Under the pieces are notes generated by a model, which worked only from the letters and a program-made list of their open reading frames with translations, had not been told where the DNA came from and ran no database searches. 64,000 nt of DNA from an unidentified bacterial endosymbiont (GTDB lineage: Bacteria; Pseudomonadota; Gammaproteobacteria; Enterobacterales; Enterobacteriaceae). Below are positions 9,975 to 19,900 of this stretch, in pieces (positions within the stretch are counted from its first letter, which is position 1; each line of letters opens with the position of its first letter). Location of the stretch: positions 3,782,001 through 3,846,000 of the forward strand of contig NZ_OU963893.1 of NCBI RefSeq assembly GCF_918797525.1, read 5' to 3'. Made by a program: the position numbers and the translations under genes.

Positions 9975-10664
9975 ATGAGCAACCAAGGCGAATATCCCGA
10001 AGATAGTCGGGTTGGGATACACGAGTCACACGATTTTAGTTTGACTCGTCGCGATCTGATTAAAGTCAGTGCCGCGACGGCGGCAACGGCAGTCGTTTAT
10101 TCACATTCCACATTTGCGGCACGCGTGCCGGCTGCCACACCCGCCCCCGAGATAATGCCCCTGACACTCAAGGTGAACGGTAAAACCGAGCAGCTAGAGG
10201 TGGATACCCGAACCTCGCTGCTGGACGCGCTACGCGAAAATCTGCATCTGACCGGCACGAAAAAGGGCTGCGATCACGGACAATGCGGGGCCTGCACCGT
10301 GCTGGTCGACGGTCGCAGGCTCAATGCCTGCCTGACACTTGCCGTTATGCATCAGGGGGCGGAGATCACCACCATTGAAGGCCTGGGGACGCCAGATAAT
10401 CTTCACCCCATGCAGGCGGCCTTTATCAGGCATGATGGCTTCCAGTGCGGCTACTGCACCTCCGGGCAAATTTGCTCCTCGGTAGCGGTGCTAAAAGAGA
10501 TTCAGGACGGCATTCCGAGCCACGTAACCCTCGACCTGGTTTCTCCGCCGGAAATGACAGCCGATGAAATTCGTGAGCGTATGAGCGGCAACCTCTGCCG
10601 CTGTGGCGCTTACGCCAATATACTTGCCGCCATTGAAGACGCAGCGGGGGGAAGTCAATCATGA
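9975..10664 (+). CDS. paoA: Aldehyde oxidoreductase, [2Fe-2S] subunit
   Basis: Starting at 9975 the protein has 229 residues and a twin-arginine signal ([20 protein letters not shown]), so the folded complex goes to the periplasm. Four cysteines of the plant-type [2Fe-2S] cluster lie in [22 protein letters not shown], and the second cluster is in [11 protein letters not shown] and NLCRCGAY. It passes electrons from the molybdenum site in PaoC towards the FAD of PaoB. The complex oxidises aromatic aldehydes to acids. The stop overlaps the paoB start by 4 bp. The layout matches yagTSRQ of E. coli. Confidence 0.95.
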   Translation: MSNQGEYPEDSRVGIHESHDFSLTRRDLIKVSAATAATAVVYSHSTFAARVPAATPAPEIMPLTLKVNGKTEQLEVDTRTSLLDALRENLHLTGTKKGCDHGQCGACTVLVDGRRLNACLTLAVMHQGAEITTIEGLGTPDNLHPMQAAFIRHDGFQCGYCTSGQICSSVAVLKEIQDGIPSHVTLDLVSPPEMTADEIRERMSGNLCRCGAYANILAAIEDAAGGSQS

Positions 10665-11617
10665 AGGCGTTTACCTATGAACGTGTGAATACCCCGGCCG
10701 AGGCGGTGCTGAGCGCTCAGCGTGTTCCCGGCGCCAGGTTTATCGCAGGCGGCACCAATCTGCTGGATCTAATGAAGTTAGAGATTGAAACGCCCACCCA
10801 CCTTATCGACATAAACGGGCTAGGGCTGGACCGGATTGCAGCGACCGATGCGGGCGGCCTGCGCATCGGCGCACTGGTGTGCAACACCGATTTAGCAGCC
10901 CACGAACGCGTGCGTCGGGATTATGCCGTACTCTCCCGCGCCCTGCTCGCTGGCGCTTCCGGCCAGTTACGTAATCAGGCGACCACCGCAGGTAACCTGC
11001 TCCAGCGCACGCGCTGCCCCTACTTTTACGATACCAACCAGCCCTGTAATAAACGCCTGCCCGGCAGCGGCTGTGCCGCGCTTGAAGGCTTTAGCCGTCA
11101 GCACGCGGTGGTAGGCGTAAGCGAAGCCTGCATTGCCACCCATCCAAGTGATATGGCGGTTGCGATGCGGTTGCTGGATGCGGTGGTGGAAACCATCACG
11201 CCTGAGGGAAAGTCGCGCAGTATTAAGCTTGCTGATTTTTACCGCCCTCCGGAGAAAACGCCGCACATTGAAACCGCTCTGCTGCCCGGTGAGCTTATCG
11301 TCGCGGTGACGTTGCCGCCCCCTGTCGGCGGGGCACATTTCTACCGCAAGGTGCGCGATCGTGCCTCCTACGCCTTTGCGCTAGTGTCGGTCGCGGCGAT
11401 CGTCCAGCCAGACGGCAGTGGACGCGTCGCGCTGGGCGGGGTGGCGCATAAACCCTGGCGCGTTGAGGCGGCGGACGCTCAACTGCCACAGGGAGCGCAA
11501 GCCGTGTATGAGACGCTGTTCGCCAGCGCCCATCCCACCGCGGAAAACACCTTCAAACTCCTGCTGGCGAAGCGAACGCTTGCCTCCGTACTGACAGAAG
11601 CGAGGGCTCAGGCATGA
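10661..11617 (+). CDS. paoB: Aldehyde oxidoreductase, FAD subunit
   Basis: 318 residues of the CO-dehydrogenase flavoprotein family. The FAD-binding [11 protein letters not shown] lies at residues 29-39 and [18 protein letters not shown] near residue 110. The cysteine-bearing insertion between them ([27 protein letters not shown]) would hold the extra [4Fe-4S] cluster known from E. coli PaoB. It has no signal of its own and is carried out with PaoA by the Tat system. Overlaps of 4 bp on both sides show one coupled operon. Confidence 0.95.
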   Translation: MKAFTYERVNTPAEAVLSAQRVPGARFIAGGTNLLDLMKLEIETPTHLIDINGLGLDRIAATDAGGLRIGALVCNTDLAAHERVRRDYAVLSRALLAGASGQLRNQATTAGNLLQRTRCPYFYDTNQPCNKRLPGSGCAALEGFSRQHAVVGVSEACIATHPSDMAVAMRLLDAVVETITPEGKSRSIKLADFYRPPEKTPHIETALLPGELIVAVTLPPPVGGAHFYRKVRDRASYAFALVSVAAIVQPDGSGRVALGGVAHKPWRVEAADAQLPQGAQAVYETLFASAHPTAENTFKLLLAKRTLASVLTEARAQA

Positions 11618-13812
11618 AATTTGATAAACCCGCAGGGGAAAACCCGATCGATCAGCTTAAGGTCGTCGGTCGCCCCCATGACCGCATCGACGGGCCGCAA
11701 AAAACCACCGGCACGGCACGCTACGCCTACGAATGGCATGAGGAAGCACCCAACGCCGCCTATGGCTACATCGTCGGTTCCGCTATTGCAAAAGGACGCC
11801 TCGCCGCCCTTGACACGGACGCCGCGCTAAAAGCGCCGGGTGTGTTGGCGGTTATCACCGCCAGTAACGCCGGGGCGCTTGGCAAAGGCGACAAAAACAC
11901 CGCCAGCCTGTTAGGCGGCCCCAGGATTGAGCACTACCATCAGGCCATTGCGCTGGTGGTGGCAGAGACTTTCGAACAGGCGCGAGCGGCGGCCTCGCTG
12001 GTACAGGCGCACTATCGTCGCGAGAGAGGAGCTTACTCCCTGGCGGATGAGAAGCCGACTGTCAGTCAGGCGCCCGAAGATGCACCCGACAAAAACGTCG
12101 GTGATTTTGACGGCGCGTTCGCCACCGCAGCGCTGAGAATTGATGCCGCCTACACGACCCCGGACCAGAGCCATATGGCAATGGAGCCGCATGCCTCGAT
12201 GGCCGTCTGGGAGGGTAATAAAGTCACAGTCTGGACCTCAAACCAGATGATTGACTGGTGCCGCGCCGATCTGGCGAAAACGCTGAAGCTGCCCGTGGAG
12301 AATGTGCGCATTATCTCCCCCTATATCGGCGGCGGGTTTGGCGGCAAGCTGTTCCTGAGAAGCGATGCGCTGCTGGCGGCCCTCGCTGCCCGTGCGGTAA
12401 AACGTCCGGTAAAAGTGATGCTCCCTCGCCCCGCCATTCCCAATAACACCACTCACCGCCCCGCGACTTTTCAGCACCTGCGTATCGGTGCTGACCAGAG
12501 CGGGAAAATTACCGCTATCTCCCATGAAAGCTGGTCCGGTAACCTGCCCGGCGGCACGCCGGAAACGGCGGTGCAGCAAAGCGAATTACTCTACGCGGGG
12601 GCAAACCGCCATACTGGTCTGCGGCTCACAACGCTCGATTTGCCGGAGGGGAACGCCATGCGCGCGCCCGGCGAAGCGCCCGGGCTGATGGCGCTCGAAA
12701 TCGCGATGGATGAGCTGGCGGAAAAGGCGGGTATCGATCCCGTTGAGTTTCGCATCCTGAATGACACTCAGGTTGACCCCGCCGATCCGACGCGCCGCTT
12801 CTCGCGACGTCAGCTTGTCGAGTGCCTGCGTACCGGAGCGGATTCATTTGGCTGGAAGCAGCGCAATGCCACGCCCGGACAAGTGCGCGAGGGTGAGTGG
12901 CTGGTCGGTGTCGGCGTAGCGGCGGGCTTTCGCAATAATCTGCTGGAAAAATCTGGCGCGCGGGTTCACCTCGAGGAAAACGGCAATGTCACCGTGGAAA
13001 CGGACATGACCGACATTGGCACCGGCAGCTACACCATTCTGGCCCAGACAGCAGCGGAGATGCTTGGCGTAGCGCTGGAGCAAGTTGCGGTTCACCTCGG
13101 CGATTCTCGTTTCCCGGTCTCTGCAGGGTCTGGCGGACAATGGGGAGCGAACACGTCTACCTCCGGCGTGTATGCCGCCTGTGTGAAACTTCGCGAAATG
13201 ATTGCCTCGGCCGTCGGGTTTGATCCTGAGCAGTCGCAGTTTGCTGACGGCAAAATTACCAGCGGTACGCGCAGCGCCACGCTGCGTGAGGCTGCCTCTG
13301 GCGGCAGGCTGACGGCGGAAGAGAGCATTGAGTTCGGCACACTTAGCAAGGAGTACCAGCAGTCGACCTTTGCCGGGCATTTTGTCGAAGTGGGCGTGCA
13401 TAGCGCAACGGGGGAGGTTCGCGTTCGTCGCATGCTCGCGGTGTGCGCCGCTGGACGCATTCTTAATCCGAAAACCGCACGCAGCCAGGTCATTGGCGCA
13501 ATGACCATGGGAATGGGCGCGGCGCTGATGGAGGAGCTGGCCGTGGATACCCGTCTGGGCTTCTTCGTGAACCACGATATGGCGGGATATGAGGTGCCGG
13601 TCCATGCGGATATTCCGCAACAGGAGGTCATTTTCCTGGATGATACCGATCCCATCTCCTCACCGATGAAGGCCAAAGGCGTGGGTGAGCTCGGCCTGTG
13701 CGGCGTGAGCGCGGCTATCGCCAACGCGGTGTACAACGCCACGGGTATTCGGGTACGGGATTACCCCATCACCCTGGATAAGCTGCTCGATAAGCTGCCG
13801 GAGTTGACGTAA
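11614..13812 (+). CDS. paoC: Aldehyde oxidoreductase, molybdenum cofactor-binding subunit
   Basis: 732 residues of the xanthine oxidase family. The molybdopterin-contact motif [11 protein letters not shown] is near residue 242, [10 protein letters not shown] lies in the cofactor pocket, and the catalytic glutamate is in [10 protein letters not shown] near residue 692. Molybdopterin cytosine dinucleotide is the cofactor in this family; the neighbouring paoD and MocA-like gene fit that. It oxidises aldehydes in the periplasm with PaoA and PaoB. The gene is full length and undamaged. Confidence 0.95.
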   Translation: MKFDKPAGENPIDQLKVVGRPHDRIDGPQKTTGTARYAYEWHEEAPNAAYGYIVGSAIAKGRLAALDTDAALKAPGVLAVITASNAGALGKGDKNTASLLGGPRIEHYHQAIALVVAETFEQARAAASLVQAHYRRERGAYSLADEKPTVSQAPEDAPDKNVGDFDGAFATAALRIDAAYTTPDQSHMAMEPHASMAVWEGNKVTVWTSNQMIDWCRADLAKTLKLPVENVRIISPYIGGGFGGKLFLRSDALLAALAARAVKRPVKVMLPRPAIPNNTTHRPATFQHLRIGADQSGKITAISHESWSGNLPGGTPETAVQQSELLYAGANRHTGLRLTTLDLPEGNAMRAPGEAPGLMALEIAMDELAEKAGIDPVEFRILNDTQVDPADPTRRFSRRQLVECLRTGADSFGWKQRNATPGQVREGEWLVGVGVAAGFRNNLLEKSGARVHLEENGNVTVETDMTDIGTGSYTILAQTAAEMLGVALEQVAVHLGDSRFPVSAGSGGQWGANTSTSGVYAACVKLREMIASAVGFDPEQSQFADGKITSGTRSATLREAASGGRLTAEESIEFGTLSKEYQQSTFAGHFVEVGVHSATGEVRVRRMLAVCAAGRILNPKTARSQVIGAMTMGMGAALMEELAVDTRLGFFVNHDMAGYEVPVHADIPQQEVIFLDDTDPISSPMKAKGVGELGLCGVSAAIANAVYNATGIRVRDYPITLDKLLDKLPELT

Positions 13813-13821
13813 GGGGGAACA

Positions 13822-14781
13822 ATGTCCGACTCGCTTTTTGACATAAACGACGCGCGCTGGCATCAGCCAGAGCAGGCGTTTCTTACCGATGATCCCCAGT
13901 CTATTCTGCGTTTCGCGGTGGAGGCCCTGATGTCCGGTAAAGCAGCGGTGCTGGTGACGCTGGTTGAGATACGCGGCGGCGCTGCGCGGCCGCTCGGTGC
14001 GCAGATGGTAGTGCGTGAAGATGGCCGCTACTGCGGTTTTGTCTCTGGCGGCTGCGTGGAGGCCGCCACCGCGTTTGAAGCGCTGGAGGTGATGAACTCA
14101 GGCCGCGATCGCGAAATTCGCTATGGCGAAGGTTCGCCGTGGTTCGACATTGTTTTGCCCTGCGGCGGTGGGATCACTCTGGCGCTCCATAAGCTGCGAT
14201 CGGCACAGCCCCTTCTTGCGGCGCTGAACTGCCTGGAACAAAGACACCCGGCGGGACTACGTTACGATCCGCAAACACAATCGCTCATGTGCCTGCCCGC
14301 GCATACCCGTACGGGCTGGCACCTCAATGGCTTTGAGGTGGGGTTCAGACCTTGTGTAAAGCTGGTAATTTATGGCCGTTCTCTTGAAGCGCAGGCAACC
14401 GCCAGCCTTGCGGCGGCCACAGGCTATGACAGCCATACCTTCGACCTATTTCCAGCCTCAGCCAGCGTTCAGATAGATGCCGACACGGCGGTGATTTTGC
14501 TGTGCCACGATCTCAACCGGGAGCTGCCGGTATTGCAGGCCGCGCGCGAGGCGAAACCCTTTTACCTCGGCGCGTTGGGCAGTTACCGAACGCACGCTTT
14601 GCGTCTGCAAAAACTTCGCGAGCTGGGGTGGCGCAAGGAGGAAACAGAGCGAATCCGAGCGCCTGTCGGGATATTCCCCAAAGCCCGGGATGCGCATACT
14701 CTGGCGCTCTCCGTGCTGGCAGAGGTTGCGTCCGTACGTCTTTATCAGCAGGAAAGTTCATGCCAGCCCCCGTCGTCCTGA
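13822..14781 (+). CDS. paoD: Molybdenum cofactor insertion chaperone (XdhC family)
   Basis: 319 residues. The N-terminal XdhC/CoxI domain shows AVLVTLVEIRGGAARPLGAQM and GRYCGFVSGGCVE; the C-terminal XdhC Rossmann domain shows FYLGALGSYRTHALRLQKL. Such proteins bind the molybdenum cytosine dinucleotide cofactor, help sulfurate it and insert it into the apo-oxidoreductase, here PaoC. It stays in the cytosol. It begins 9 bp after paoC and overlaps the next gene by 22 bp. Confidence 0.94.
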   Translation: MSDSLFDINDARWHQPEQAFLTDDPQSILRFAVEALMSGKAAVLVTLVEIRGGAARPLGAQMVVREDGRYCGFVSGGCVEAATAFEALEVMNSGRDREIRYGEGSPWFDIVLPCGGGITLALHKLRSAQPLLAALNCLEQRHPAGLRYDPQTQSLMCLPAHTRTGWHLNGFEVGFRPCVKLVIYGRSLEAQATASLAAATGYDSHTFDLFPASASVQIDADTAVILLCHDLNRELPVLQAAREAKPFYLGALGSYRTHALRLQKLRELGWRKEETERIRAPVGIFPKARDAHTLALSVLAEVASVRLYQQESSCQPPSS

Positions 14782-15314
14782 TCCTCGCTGCCGGGCGTGG
14801 GGAGCGCTTTCTTACCTCCGGAGGCAGCACCCATAAACTCGCCGCGCAGCTCAACGGCAAGCCGGTTCTGGAACATGTGATAGAGGCGGTTGAAACCGCG
14901 AATCTGAGAGGGCATCTGGTCTGCCCAGAAGGCGGAACGTGCGGCATGGGCGAGTCTATTTCGCTTGGCGTTCACGCCACCCTTGAGGCCCAGGGATGGC
15001 TCATTCTGCCTGCCGACCTTCCCTTAATTCAGCCTTACTCATTGCAACGCGTCGCTGCAGAGCTTGAAGAAAATTCGGTCGTGGTGCCTCACCACCAACA
15101 TCATTCGGGCCATCCGGTGGGATTCCGGCACGAACACCGTGCTGAATTACTTGCCCTGTCTGGCGATACGGGAGCAAAAGAAATAGTGAGACGCGCGCGA
15201 CAACGGGGAGAAGCTAAAGATATTTTCCTGTCGGATCAGGGTATTACCCACGATATCGATACCCTGGCAGATTTACAGGCGGCGCAAAGGTTAATAGACC
15301 TGTCGCGCGTTTAA
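14760..15314 (+). CDS. MocA-like molybdenum cofactor nucleotidyltransferase
   Basis: The open frame begins at 14502, but that part overlaps paoD in another frame; the real start is MPAPVVLILAAGRGERFL at 14760, inside the end of paoD. The 184 residues carry the nucleotidyltransferase signature LAAGRGERF, the lysine in STHKLAAQLNGKPVLEHV, and LILPADLPLIQP with the metal-binding Asp. MocA adds CMP to molybdopterin to make the dinucleotide used by PaoC; MobA makes the GMP form. The position after paoD supports the MocA-type role. The protein is slightly shorter than E. coli MocA (192). Confidence 0.85.
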   Translation: MPAPVVLILAAGRGERFLTSGGSTHKLAAQLNGKPVLEHVIEAVETANLRGHLVCPEGGTCGMGESISLGVHATLEAQGWLILPADLPLIQPYSLQRVAAELEENSVVVPHHQHHSGHPVGFRHEHRAELLALSGDTGAKEIVRRARQRGEAKDIFLSDQGITHDIDTLADLQAAQRLIDLSRV

Positions 15315-15372
15315 TGTCCGACTCAATCCGCAGCAGACCCCTAATGCCCGCGTGGTGGGGACATCCGAAAAA
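15315..15372. other. Unassigned join sequence between the MocA-like gene and the IS256 remnant
   Basis: 58 bp that match neither the MocA-like gene nor the IS256 transposase. No gene or hairpin is evident. It marks the end of continuous core sequence. Confidence 0.3.
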
Positions 15373-16313
<941 letters not shown>

Positions 16314-16422
16314 TCATGAAGTGTGTTCATAGACACAATCATTTTAGCCCCATGACTAACATTAATGATAATTGATATTCTGACTGTATGGAAAATAAGA
16401 CTCAATTATCAGTAGGTTTATC

Positions 16423-16616
16423 ATGAAAATACTCGTAGCAGGGTGACAGGAAGTATTGGTTTTCATATCGTGAATACCGCTATCAAAATGGGCTATCAGC
16501 CTGTAGCGCTGGTCAGAAATAAGCGCAAAGTGAAATCCCTTCCTCGGGAAACGGATGTTTTTTACGGCGATGTTTTATTGCCTGAAACACTCAGCGATTT
16601 GCCGAAAGATGAAGCA
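16423..16616 (+). pseudogene. Broken NmrA-type NAD(P)H-binding oxidoreductase
   Basis: The start MKILVAG is followed at once by TGA; after a shift of frame the sequence continues GSIGFHIVNTAIKMGYQPVA and LVRNKRKVKSLPRETDVFYG, the Rossmann start and second strand of NmrA-like atypical short-chain dehydrogenases (expected GATGSIG). About five bases are missing in the glycine loop. The similarity ends after LPKD near 16616, where unrelated DNA begins, so at least two thirds of the gene is lost. It was the divergent partner of the LysR gene. Confidence 0.8.
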
Positions 16617-16908
16617 GAGGGGCGCTGTGCTCTCTCATTAGTACAACCCTCTTCGGGCTTTTGCTGATTCGATCAGCATGCCAACATTGAAATCTGGAAC
16701 GTCAGGATAGTAAGTTTAAATTTCAAAGTTTCCCCGTTAAACCTTCAATGCATCGAAAAGCTTATCCATCAACTCTGATCTTAACGCGAAGCGGCATTCT
16801 AAATACGAACTGAACACAATATACCGGAGCGAATATACAAGTATTTGCTGATAGGAAAAAAATACTGCGTTGGTAAACATTATAGTAATCAGCTAGTAAA
16901 GGAAGAAT
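16617..16908. promoter_or_regulatory. Join region and putative promoter of the giant toxin gene
   Basis: No gene. At 16869-16885 TTGGTA and TATAGT look like weak -35/-10 boxes (about 9-12 bases closer than ideal, so uncertain), and AAAGGAAGA at 16896-16904 is a good ribosome site for the ATG at 16909. The A+T content rises here, as expected at the start of acquired DNA. Confidence 0.35.
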
Positions 16909-19900
16909 ATGCCACCTGTAAATCCACCTATCCCAGACACATCAACCACCCTAAACCGGGCATCCCGGGATGATTCAAGTCAGGAAGACCTGGATATCTG
17001 GTTTGACGCCATCGACCACGTTGAAATGGAAGGGGCCTGGTTTAATCCCCATGAAATGCATCATGCTGATCCGTCATCCTCTGCAGGAGAATACGCTGAC
17101 TCCCGGGTCACGTTCACAGAAGACTGTCGTCGGTGTGTACAGCAGTTTGTCCGTACGCTGGGGGAATGCGGGGAGAGCAGAATGCTTTCTGCCTGCCTTT
17201 CCAGAATACTTCCCGACACCCCAATAAGTCTCGTGGTCGCGGCAAACAGCCTGTACACGGCGATTACTGAGCAACGTAATATTGATACCGCAGTCCTGCA
17301 CACCCTTGGACTGGCATCGTGGTACCTTCCAGGGAATATGAATGTTGTTTCCCGGCTGGCAGATTTTATCCGGGATACCGTTACCGGGTGGACAGATGAG
17401 ACTTTTCTGCAGCAGTTTCTGGGAAACGATGAAAATCACACTTCCACCCGCCTGTTTATAGCCCTGGCGGTTACGGCCATTGTGGCGGGACGCTGGATGA
17501 AAGACGAAGGGGCCCCGCAGCGCGGTATCCTGAAGGTCCCGGCCTTTATGGCTAATATTTTTATCCGCGCCAGTCATTACTGGACTGCGCTGGGAAATAT
17601 GGCGAGCAGTCTCCCGTCCGGCGCGGCAATCCCGAAAAATAGCGGCACATCACAACACGCTCCCGCTTTTGAGGTCGATACATTGGTGGAAATGACCGGA
17701 GATCTATGTGATGCCACAGTTTCCGGTGTCTCAGCACCACGGCTCACCGCATTCTCGTCAAATTCAACTGCAAGTTCTGAGGCTTACACCCGCGCGACGG
17801 TACAGAACAGGCCCGCCTCTGCGCCTGGGAAAAATACCCATCTCTCTGTGTCTGAACAGGTGCATTATCTGGCTGTGGAGAAACTCCGGCAGGAAAGCGG
17901 TATTTCAGACCTGCTGTACTGTGCGACCCGGAAAACAGAGGCCCGCCAGCAGACGAACGAAAAGATTATTACCGCCACGCATTTCAATACGAAATGTGAT
18001 GCCACAGTTTATCCTGAGCTACTCAGGAAAGCGGCAGAGAGCATACCGGTACACACAGGCATACCTGAAACACAGGTATCCTCGGCAGCAACAACCCGGA
18101 GTGGCGGGGATGCTTTATTGCCTCTGGTGATGACGGGGGCAGTGGCGGTGCCCGTGGCAACGTCTTATATGCAGGTCCTGAAAAGTAAAACGGTTATTGC
18201 AGCCGGAACCACCATGGGGTTATTCGGGCTAACCGTAGGAGGAAAAGCTTTATGGAATAGCCTCCAGTCACCAGCAGTACGGGATGCAGATAGAGCCGTT
18301 CCACACACACAATCGTTAGTAACGAATAAAAGTGTAAAAGGAGAGAGCATCATTCAGGATTTCACGAGTAAGCGTGAACTGGGTTCAAACGATGTGCCAT
18401 ATAATGATTATTTTATCTCGAACATGCCATGCCAAAAAAAGTTTGAGATAGTAACTAATGCTCCTCCTCACAATTCAGAAGAAGCCTTAAATGAAATCGT
18501 CCATACCATGAATGCCATTGTTGGTGAAAATAATCTCAGGCAATACGATTCCATAGAGCAACTCAAAAACGCGCGAAACGACCACCGTGGAAAAATACTT
18601 GTACGCAGAATTGAAAATGCGTTAAGTGAAGGGGAGAGGCGAATTTATAACGCTTATCAAAAATTCATTAATCCGGCAGAAAAAGATGACATTTTATTAT
18701 ATCTCTCTGCTGTACTTAAAACAGATAACAAAATAGCCCTTGACGAAGCTTACGAACGGTTAAAAAGGACGGCCTTTCAGACATCCATGCTGGTTAAAAA
18801 CAATATCCATTTAACGGCTTTTTTTGAACGGCGAGATAAAAATATCCCTTTACCTTGCACCAGGGATAAAAGCCCGATAGTTCTTGTTAACAACAAGAAC
18901 CCAGCAATGATCAAAATCAACCTGGAAGAGGCAGAAAACATGGTTGCAGAACTTTTAGTTCTGCAATCATCAGCAGGCTATAACTCCGAGCTGATGGAGG
19001 CGTTCATGCGGCAGATGATCATGCTGGGAGGAAACACGCAAGATTTAGTTACCCTGCCTGCATGTCAAAATGAGCAGGGACTCTCTTTGGGCTCATATCA
19101 TCGTGCCCTGCTCTATTTCGCGATTAAAAATCAGCCTGCGCAGGCATTAGCCGGTAACGGGTCTGTCTATCCTGATGATAATGCGGTATGGGAGATACTG
19201 AACAAAACGCACAATGTAACCCTTACAGACAAGTTGCGGGATGAAGCTAAAAATAAGCTTCAAAATCGACAGGATGAATATTATCAGAGAAAAACAGGTA
19301 AAAGGCCCCCCTCACCGCATGAGCAACAAGAGATCGTTAATACCATAGCATGGATATACACAGGTTCAGAAATTGATTTTGAGGCGATGAAATTCTTCAT
19401 TGATCCCGTTTACCGGGCGGATATAATGACTGCCAATACCGACTCGGCAACGATTTACCTGCGGGATATTGGAGCGGAAGGCATTCAAGCCGCCCGTAAT
19501 GAGGATAGCTTATCAGCTAACTCGCTCTTTATTGCTTTTAAGCAGAAAGCGCAGGAACTCCGTAATAGTTTTTGTGACCCCTATAAGGTTGCAAGAAATA
19601 TTGCCAGAGATAAAGTTTATCAACGGACGGGTCAAAGCCTCGATCCAGACAAAATTTATCTTCACCAGTTCAAACAGAGCCAAACGGTAAAAGATAGCAA
19701 CAGCCATACGGGATATACCCATAACGGCCAGCCAATACATAGCGAGACGCTAACGCAAGCCTTTATGGATAATTTTAAAGTCTTTCGCAGGCGTCAGTTC
19801 AGCTCATTAATAGATTTATTAAACAGAGGCGCCATTTTATTGTCCTCAAATGGATATATCCCTGACCACCTAGACGACCCTGAACGAACTGCTCCATTTG

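Noticed and set aside
14502..14759. N-terminal extension of the MocA-like gene
   Set aside because: It lies within paoD in a different frame; nucleotidyltransferase homology starts at 14760.
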